NCBI GenBank assembly: GCA_019802505.1
Contig: JAFMOC010000448.1
Coordinates: 1-64,000, forward strand
DNA from: Corydoras sp. C115
Lineage: Eukaryota > Chordata > Actinopteri > Siluriformes > Callichthyidae
Length of the DNA stretch: 64,000 nt
Direction of reading: 5' to 3'
Below are positions 56,631 through 64,000 of the stretch, piece by piece; the first letter of the stretch is position 1; each line of letters starts with the position of its first letter. A program made the translations under genes and the position numbers. A model generated the notes under the pieces. The model was not told the DNA's origin, ran no database searches, and saw nothing but the letters and a program-made list of their open reading frames with translations.

Positions 56631-59362
56631 TTGGTGTTGAGGGTGTTACGGGGTGTTTGTTGGTATTGTGGGTGTTACGGGGTGTTTGTTGGTGTTGAGG
56701 GTGTTACGGGGTGTTTGTTGGTATTGAGGGTGTTACGGGGTGTTTGTTGGTGTTGAGGGTGTTACGGGGTGTTTGTTGGTGTTGAGGGTTTTACGGGGTG
56801 TTTGTTGGTGTTGAGGGTTTTACGGGGTGTTTGTTGGTGTTGAGGGTGTTATGGGGTCTGTGTTGGTGTTGAAGGTGTTACGGGGTGTTTGTTGGTATTG
56901 AGGGTGTTACGGGGTGTTTGTTGGTGTTGAGGGTGTTACGGGGTGTTTGTTGGTATTGAGGGTGTTACGGGGTGTTTGTTGGTGTTGAGGGTGTTACGGG
57001 GTGTTTGTTGGTGTTAAGGGTGTTATGGGGTCTGTGTTGGTGTTGAAGGTGTTACGGGGTGTTTGTTGGTATTGAGGGTGTTACGGGGTGTTTGTTGGTG
57101 TTGAGGGTGTTACGGGGTGTTTGTTGGTGTTAAGGGTTTTACGGGGTGTTTGTTGGTGTTGAGGGTGTTATGGGGTCTGTGTTGGTGTTGAGGGTGTTAC
57201 GGGGTGTGTGTTGGTGTTGAGGGTGTTACGGGGTGTTTATTGGTGTTGAGGGTGTTACGGGGTGTTTGTTGGTATTGAGGGTGTTATGGGGTGTTTGTTG
57301 GTGTTGAGGGTGTTACGGGGTGTTTGTTGGTGTTGAGGGTGTTACGGGGTGTGTGTTGGTGTTGAGGGTGTTACGGGGTGTTTGTTGGTGTTGAGGGTGT
57401 TACGGGGTCTGTGTTGGTGTTACGGGGTGTTTGTTGGTGTTGAGGGTGTTACGGGGTGTTTGTTGGTATTGAGGGTGTTACGGGGTGTGTGTTGGTATTG
57501 AGGGTGTTACGGGGTGTTTGTTGGTGTTGAGGGTGTTACGGGGTGTTTGTTGGTGTTTGTTGGTGTTGAGGGTTTTACGGGGTGTTTGTTGGTGTTGAGG
57601 GTGTTACGGGGTGTTTGTTGGTGTTGAGGGTTTTACGGGGTGTTTGTTGGTATTGAGGGTGTTATGGGGTCTGTGTTGGTGTTGAGGGTGTTACGGGGTG
57701 TTTGTTGGTGTTGAGGGTGTTACGGGGTGTTTGTTGGTATTGAGGGTGTTACGGGGTGTTTGTTGGTGTTGAGGGTGTTACAGGGTGTTTGTTGGTGTTG
57801 AGGGTTTTACAGGGTGTTTGTTGGTGTTGAGGGTGTTATGGGGTCTGTGTTGGTGTTGAGGGTGTTACGGGGTGTTTGTTGGTGTTGAGGGTGTTACGGG
57901 GTGTTTGTTGGTGTTGAGGGTGTTACGGGGTGTTTGTTGGTATTGAGGGTGTTACGGGGTCTGTGTTGGTGTTGAGGGTGTTACGGGGTGTTTGTTGGTG
58001 TTGAGGGTGTTACGGGGTCTGTGTTGGTATTGAGGGTGTTACGGGGTCTGTGTTGGTATTGAGGGTGTTACGGGGTCTGTGTTGGTGTTGAGGGTGTTAC
58101 GGGGTGTTTGTTGGTGTTGAGGGTGTTACGGGGTCTGTGTTGGTGTTGAGGGTGTTACGGGGTCTGTGTTGGTGTTGAGGGTGTTACGGGGTGTTTGTTG
58201 GTATTGAGGGTGTTACGGGGTGTTTGTTGGTGTTGAGGGTTTTATGGGGTGTTTGTTGGTATTGAGGGTGTTACGGGGTCTGTGTTGGTGTTGAGGGTGT
58301 TACAGGGTGTTTGTTGGTGTTAAGGGTGTTACGGGGTCTGTGTTGGTATTGAGGGTGTTACGGGGTCTGTGTTGGTATTGAGGGTGTTACGGGGTCTGTG
58401 TTGGTGTTGAGGGTGTTACGGGGTGTTTGTTGGTATTGAGGGTGTTACGGGGTGTTTGTTGGTGTTGAGGGTGTTACGGGGTGTTTGTTGGTGTTGAGGG
58501 TGTTACGGGGTGTTTGTTGGTGTTGAGGGTGTTACGGGGTGTTTGTTGGTGTTGAGGGTGTTACGGGGTCTGTGTTGGTATTGAGGGTGTTACGGGGTCT
58601 GTGTTGGTGTTGAGGGTGTTACGGGGTCTGTGTTGGTATTGAGGGTGTTACGGGGTGTTTGTTGGTGTTGAGGGTGTTACGGGATGTTTGTTGGTGTTGA
58701 GGGTGTTACGGGGTCTGTGTTGGTATTGAGGGTGTTACGGGGTCTGTGTTGGTATTGAGGGTGTTACGGGGTCTGTGTTGGTGTTGAGGGTGTTACGGGG
58801 TGTTTGTTGGTATTGAGGGTGTTACGGGGTCTGTGTTGGTGTTGAGGGTGTTACGGGGTGTTTGTTGGTGTTGAGGGTGTTACGGGGTCTGTGTTGGTGT
58901 TGAGGGTGTTACGGGGTCTGTGTTGGTGTTGAGGGTGTTACGGGGTGTTTGTTGGTGTTGAGGGTGTTACGGGGTCTGTGTTGGTGTTGAGGGTGTTACG
59001 GGGTCTGTGTTGGTATTGAGGGTGTTACGGGGTCTGTGTTGGTATTGAGGGTGTTACGGGGTCTGTGTTGGTGTTGAGGGTGTTACGGGGTGTTTGTTGG
59101 TATTGAGGGTGTTACGGGGTGTTTGTTGGTGTTGAGGGTGTTACGGGGTGTTTGTTGGTGTTGAGGGTGTTACGGGGTCTGTGTTGGTGTTGAGGGTGTT
59201 ACGGGGTCTGTGTTGGTGTTGAGGGTGTTACGGAGTCTGTGTTGGCGTTGAGGGTGTTACGGGGTCTGTGTTGGCGTTGAGGGTGTTAAGGGGTGTGTGT
59301 TGGTGTTGAGGGTGTTACGGGGTGTTTGTTGGTGTTGAGGGTGTTATGGCGTCTGTGTTGGC
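56631..59362. repeat. 29-bp minisatellite, about 94 copies
   Basis: The unit begins GGTGTTGAGGGTGTTACGGG and ends GTGTTTGTT or GTCTGTGTT, with GGTATTGAG, TTTTACGGG and TTATGGG variants. Register is nearly perfect over 2.7 kb. Most copies keep one CpG. The GTCTGTGTT variant is rarer on the left and concentrated to the right of about 57960. Confidence 0.97.
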
Positions 59363-59860
59363 ATGTGGTTCTTTTTGTTGGTCACGGTGTTGAAGGGATT
59401 CATGATGAGAACAGTAAGAGGAGTTTAATGATTACTTTTAAAAACAGTTTCTTATTCTGCAGTTCTGTACTTGTTTTCTTGTGAATTTCATATCATTAAG
59501 CAGCAGGAGAATAATTTATCCAGTAATTATCATAATTATAATAACAAATGACACAAGCTTTGAATACAGAGCATCCTTAATTAAAAGCATGACCCCCACG
59601 GCTGCCGTTGATATAAATAGATCTGTGAGAATAACCTCGTTTCTAATACAGTACAAACAACGGCATTGAGATGTTCAAACACACTCTGAAAGTCTCATTA
59701 CAACACTGATTTCAAAAGTTTAAAGTAGTTACATAAATATAATACATAAAATATAAATGCTGTGTGGTGTTTGGAATGTAATTTATGAATTTATTTTTTT
59801 AAAGTCTCATGTAAAAAAAACAATACATTCAGAAAAACTAATAACATCAACCTAAAACAG
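59363..59860. promoter_or_regulatory. Candidate conserved intronic element
   Basis: 59400-59680 is repeat-free and A/T-rich, with dense homeodomain words (AGTTTAATGATTACTTTTAA, TCCAGTAATTATCATAATTA, CATCCTTAATTAAAAGCATG). The texture is enhancer-like. No alignment. Confidence 0.3.
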
Positions 59861-59945
59861 ACCTGGGCGTTTCATGGCCCCGGGGCCACATATGGCCCTT
59901 TTGCTGTCACTGTCTGGCCCACATGAGGTTAATGAAAATGAAAAA
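59861..59945 (+). mobile_element. Possible hAT (Charlie-like) terminal fragment
   Basis: CAGACCTGGGCGTTTCATGG followed by CCCCGGGGCCACATATGGCC resembles the start of Charlie/MER5-type hAT elements (CAG...GGGC...GGCCACAT...GGCC). It contains the palindrome TGGCCCCGGGGCCA at 59875-59888. No matching right end found. Confidence 0.4.
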
Positions 59946-60261
59946 GATTTATATCACACACTCACAAAACAAAAAGTTTCCTTCATAACGCACTGTGTGT
60001 GTTACCATCCCGGGTTCTGATGGGACCTCTGCTTTGCTGTCCCTGTGGTTCTCTGTCAGAATAAGAGCTCAAAGGTCTCACAGTAACATCTGAGGGACAG
60101 CAGACCCACGAATCCATCAGACCTCAGGGATGAGATCAACAAAGGTTCATTAGAATGAGGTTAAGCTCCTCGGTGAGGATGATGATGATGATGGTGTGGA
60201 GCTGCTGATTCCTTTAAATCAAACACACCATCTTCACCACATCTCACTGTTCTACCTCCTT

Positions 60262-60275
60262 CCAGCAGGGGGCGT
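60262..60275 (+). promoter_or_regulatory. CTCF-like motif
   Basis: CCAGCAGGGGGCGT fits the CTCF core at 13 of 14 positions, including the full AGGGGGCG block. Confidence 0.45.
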
Positions 60276-60439
60276 TGTTTCAGCTGGGCTCTGTATAATC
60301 TGCCTCAATCTCTGCCAGTGAAGTTCAGACGGCTCATCCAATGAGCTTCTCCATCACTGACTGACCGAGTCCTCAGAAGGTCTGAGGATCTGAACTGAAC
60401 CCTCAGTGACCCTCACTGCTCACAAACGAGAACGAGGCT

Positions 60440-60960
60440 CGGGATGATTGACATTCACAGCAGGCTCTCAGCGATGGCTTCCCTTAGTGTCGCAGCCACG
60501 CCCCCCGCCGCATCCCCGCTCTTTATGCAGATCTGGGCCACTTGCCAGAACCGGGGCCGGAACAAGGGACGAGGGGTTAAAGGGACAAAGGCAGGATTTA
60601 TTTAGCGGAATCGGCCCCGTCAGGGGCCTCGTGAAGCCACCAATTATCCTCCAGAAGGACCGCCTTCCGCTTTCTTAATATAAAGAGATTGGATTTTCTT
60701 TTGCCTACAACTCTGAAACAGAAATGCAAATGAAGTTCCCGTGGAAACCCTGAATGATTAATAGCAGGAGGAAGACATCCATGAGGCGCGGGAAAAACGC
60801 CGGAATCCTGCGGGCTGGAAGCTCGAGCGCTCTTCAGATATTCCTCATTAAATTCATATTCATATCTGTAAGCTCGGCAGCCGGTGATTATTCCGTCAGT
60901 GCGGGGTTTGTGTTGCCTCCACCGGGGCCGAGGCAGACAGATTTCAGATGAGACAGACTA
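60440..60960. promoter_or_regulatory. Candidate conserved enhancer with POU octamer
   Basis: About 500 bp of complex sequence free of simple repeats. It includes a perfect octamer ATGCAAAT at 60724-60731, CACCAATTATCCTCCAGAAG, GAGATTGGATTTTCTTTTGC and AATTCATATTCATATCTGTA. A 76-codon open frame covers part of it without family resemblance. It is the strongest conserved-looking block in the presumed wscd1 first intron. Confidence 0.38.
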
Positions 60961-61599
60961 AGTGGAAATGTGGGACGCAGAGCGAGCTCGGAGCTCCGTG
61001 AGACGACCCGCTCTGAACTTCAATTACACTCTCTGAAGTTGCTGTTTCGGTCTGACGGCTCATTTGAACCTCACGTCTCGGTGAAGTGGGTCTCCACCAT
61101 CGGCTCCGTCATCACGGTTTATGGGAGTGAATCTGATGTTTGTAATCATTAATAAAGCAGAGCCCACTCATCATCTCTTTAATCATCAGCTCAGTTAAAC
61201 CCTCGATTGTTGATCTAACACGCTCTTCAGGTTCTAATGGAGAGAACCTTTGATTTCTGGTGGATTGTCAGGGCTGTAAAGCTGCAGGATCGACTGCGAG
61301 GTCTGATCATCACGAACATCAGCGTCTCAGCTGATCACTGGGTCTGATTGATCAGAAACTAATAATTCAATATATATATATAATCTGAACATCATTGTTT
61401 TTAACTTGTCGAGACTCGACGATGGCGTCTTGTTGTTATTGTTATTGTTATTCTCAAACTGATGAGAATAAAAATCCACCTTTACATTTGGAACTTGACC
61501 GCAGGAAACCCATGATGACCAGTCCATGTTACATGATTGTTAAACACTACTGCAGTCTGACCTTGAAATGACGTTATATTAACAGAATATATATATTCT
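60961..61599. other. Unique intronic DNA, no gene seen
   Basis: (TTGTTA)n-like run at 61430-61452 and (TA)n at 61371-61381. No exon recognised. Confidence 0.4.
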
Positions 61600-61886
61600 G
61601 GTGGCTTAGTGTTTGGCATGTTCTCCTCTCAGTGCTGGGCATTCCCGGTTTGAATCCCAATCTGGGTGGAGTTTCCATGTTCTCCCCATGTCCACGTGGG
61701 TTTCCTCCGGGTTCTCCGGTTTCCTCCCACAGTCCAAAGACATGGATCAAGGTCAATTGAGTTCTCCAAATTGCCCCATATAGAGTGTGTGAGTGAGTGT
61801 GTGTCCAGCGATAGATTGGCGTCCTGTCCTGGGTGTATCTGCCCAGCGCCCAAAACGTTCTCCCCTGGATGGGCATGCGGAACCCA
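61600..61886 (+). mobile_element. tRNA-derived SINE, 5'-truncated
   Basis: Begins GGTGGCTTAGTGTTTGGCAT, with a B box decayed by one base (GGTTTGAATCC). The body is otherwise intact through CCCCTGGATGGGCATGCGGA. The tail is missing and replaced by a short GT run at 61891-61909. Confidence 0.88.
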
Positions 61887-62585
61887 TGGACGTGTGTGTG
61901 TGTGTGTGTTAAAATGAAGTTTCTGTAGGTCCTCAGAGAGATTAAAGTGTCCTCGTCCTCAGGGCAGGGAGGGATGTTCTGTACAAATCAGGACTGAATC
62001 AACAAGGAGTTTCAGAAGAGAACCACCGCGTGACAAATTAAACCTGTATAATAAATGATCTCTGTCTCACTGCGGTGCCCCCTGATGGGACTGAAGGACC
62101 ATAACGTCTTATTAAACACGCTGCAGATACACAGCGTTCCTGATCACACAGCCCCGTCTTTAATACACTGCTGTTACCTAAAACACACCTTCACCTTCAG
62201 AGGTCAGAGATAATGGAACCTGATGGATTTGTGGTGAGGACACATCACTGGACCGTGTCTCTGTCAGATGAGGACTGGTCTCTTTGGGACAGAGAGAGAC
62301 GCTCTTTCTCTTTAATAGAGACAAACATCCATAAAAACCTGCTGAGATTCCTCCACCTGCTCATCACTCACCCTCAGCGTTCATCATCAGATAGAAAACA
62401 GAGGACATGTGTCCCGGCTGATCAATAATAAATCATTTACAGTTACAGACCTGATGATTTAGATCACAGACCTGAGCTGAGAATACATTCTAATAATCAG
62501 TTACACCATTCACACATTTCAATGAATTAGGAACCATAAGCATGTCCAACGATTTTAATACAAACATACCAAATAAAAAGGAACC

Positions 62586-62586
<1 letters not shown>
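61887..62586. other. Unique intronic DNA; CTCF-like motif
   Basis: On the minus strand at 62075-62088, CCATCAGGGGGCAC fits the CTCF core well. No exon recognised. Confidence 0.4.

Positions 62587-62634
<48 letters not shown>
62587..62634. repeat. (CTGT)12 microsatellite
   Basis: Twelve CTGT units. Confidence 0.97.
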
Positions 62635-62830
62635 TATAAAAGAGAACAGTCCACTGACAGATCTGCTAAGAGGAAACGTCAGAACCTGACGGCAGAGGGT
62701 TGTTATGAGGACCGACGCCAAAGACATCTTTTAAGGGTTTGACTCAAAGAATAAAGAAACAGGACTGAATAAAACATGATGTCCTTTCAAGATTTATCAT
62801 CTTTATGGACAACAGCCAATGTTTCTCACT

Positions 62831-62832
<2 letters not shown>

Positions 62833-62873
<41 letters not shown>
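62833..62873. repeat. (CA)n microsatellite
   Basis: About 20 CA units. Confidence 0.96.
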
Positions 62874-62875
<2 letters not shown>

Positions 62876-62919
62876 CATGTCTGAGTCAGTCTGTAGAACT
62901 GTATGCTCGAGCGCTCGCT

Positions 62920-62950
62920 CACTAATCAACAGCTTTCTTTTGTCTTCAGG
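62920..62950 (+). other. Candidate 3' splice site upstream of wscd1 coding exon
   Basis: CACTAATCAAC (branch-point-like, 62920-62930) is followed by the pyrimidine stretch CTTTCTTTTGTCTTCAG, ending at 62949. Branch distance is about 25 nt. This is a textbook acceptor, but using it would place a 317-nt C run in the mRNA leader. AG sites after the C run (for example 63347-63348) are alternatives. Confidence 0.4.
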
Positions 62951-63019
62951 TTTTTTTGGAATCTGGTCCTGATGAAGACATGATGAAGAACCTGAATCCT
63001 TCTTGCTGTTGATGCGCAG

Positions 63020-63339
<320 letters not shown>

Positions 63340-63435
63340 CTGTCCGAGACGTGTTTAAAGTGGGATCTTTTGGAGGAAGCACAGGACTGAAGAAGCAGGA
63401 GGACGTTCATTATGAGACCGTAGGAGCAGGAGAAC

Positions 63436-64000
63436 ATGGCAAAACCCTTCTTCAGACTTCAGCGGTTCCTGCGGCGGACTCAGTTGCTCTTTCTCTTTTT
63501 GGGCGTGGCCTACATCATGGCCGGGAGTGTGCTTTTGCTTCAGAGGTCCGGGTTGGTGACGTCTCAGCTCGGAAGCTTGTTGCCTCCACCGTCTCTCCCG
63601 TCGCCTCCGAGGGCCTTCGGTGGCCCCGCCCTCCGGCCGGGGTACGGACCTCCTCCTCATTTCAGCGTCCGAGGGTTCCGGCTCGCTCGCGATGATGGTT
63701 CTGAAGCACGGTGGCTCAACTCACGGAACCAGGAGATCCGGCACCTCCGCCGGCGCTGGTTCCACAGCTTGATGTCCGAGCAGGAGAGCCTCAGGATGGA
63801 GAGGGCCAGCCTGAAGAAGAGAGCCGGACACAAAGGTACGGCTCGGGGTCGAGCGACCCGCCGTGCGATCAGATTACAGCTCTGTAACTCCGTCTGCTTG
63901 TTCTCCTGAAGGTACCTACATGGGCTGTTTCCTCGATGACGCTAAGAACCGAGCTTTGAAAGGAATAGTGTTTTACGAATTCCGCAAAATGACGACGGCG
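63436..64000 (+). CDS. wscd1: WSC domain-containing sulfotransferase-like protein 1, partial (5' end)
   Basis: The coding sequence is join(63436-63835, 63912-64000) and continues past the window. Exon one encodes 133 residues plus one base. It opens MAKPFFRLQRFLRRTQLLFL, close to vertebrate WSCD1. Residues 17-35 form a single hydrophobic signal anchor after a basic N-terminus, so this is a type II membrane protein, expected in the Golgi. A Pro-rich, poorly conserved stem follows (about 46-85). The conserved WLNSRNQEIRHLRRRWFHSLMS block is at about 92-113. After splicing, residue 134 onward reads GTYMGCFLDDAKNRALKGIV and then FYEFRKMT, the start of the first of two WSC domains. Its first Cys is visible, while the remaining WSC cysteines and the sulfotransferase domain lie beyond the edge. 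The start ATG has a strong context (AACATGG). The family protein transfers sulfate to sialic-acid glycans according to published work on WSCD1; this copy is assigned by homology only. Confidence 0.93.
63836..63911 (+). other. wscd1: wscd1 coding intron, 76 bp, phase 1
   Basis: Donor AAAG|GTACGG at 63835/63836 and acceptor TTGTTCTCCTGAAG|GTAC at 63911/63912. Splicing restores a Gly codon from one base of the first exon and two of the next and gives the expected WSC start GTYMGCF. The unspliced frame instead runs to a stop at 63907-63909. Very short, as is common in fish. Confidence 0.88.

Overview
This is a vertebrate nuclear window, almost certainly from a teleost fish. The signs are a bhlha9 homologue, a wscd1 homologue with a vertebrate-type split gene, several copies of a tRNA-derived fish SINE of the DANA/Mermaid type, a hAT DNA transposon, abundant CA/GT microsatellites and CpG-poor intergenic DNA. 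The SINE type hints at an otophysan fish (carp, catfish or characin side), but I cannot name the species. No rRNA, CRISPR array, prokaryotic gene or functional tRNA gene was seen.

Genes. Only two protein-coding genes are well supported. bhlha9 (3654-4436, +) is a complete single-exon class A basic helix-loop-helix transcription factor. wscd1 (from 63436, +, running off the right edge) is represented by its first coding exon, a 76-bp phase-1 intron and the start of the next exon, which opens the first WSC domain. A CpG-rich block at about 43140-43400, with NRF1 and YY1 motifs and a strong splice donor at 43620/43621, is the best candidate for the wscd1 promoter and noncoding first exon. If so, 43621 to about 62949 is its first intron. 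Three short GC-rich open frames (3400-3588, about 28275-28373, 29097-29462) have coding-like composition but match nothing I recognise.

Layout. 1-2620: two tandem arrays, the first cut by the left edge. 2640-5740: SINE relic, bhlha9 and its 3' flank. 5745-9330: minisatellites and a hAT element nested in what looks like an LTR relic. 9700-32380: unique DNA with conserved-looking islands, interrupted by many arrays and two SINEs on the minus strand and one on the plus strand. 32382-40976: three large arrays (22/23 bp, GT-rich, 10/16 bp). 40977-43620: unique DNA and the CpG promoter. 43850-50316: two large arrays, the second a 4.7-kb G-run minisatellite. 50317-63435: intronic DNA with an NF-Y-site array, two SINEs, a 2.7-kb 29-bp array, candidate enhancers and a 317-bp poly-C tract just upstream of the wscd1 start codon.

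The dominant character of the window is repeat load. Adding my array coordinates gives roughly 37-39% of the window in tandem repeats. Nearly all long open frames here, including one of 1370 codons, are artefacts of stop-free repeat units and are not genes. The two real genes are not expected to work in one pathway: bhlha9 is a developmental transcription factor of the limb/fin ridge, and wscd1 encodes a Golgi-type membrane sulfotransferase-like protein. Conserved noncoding calls are judgements from sequence texture only, made without any alignment.
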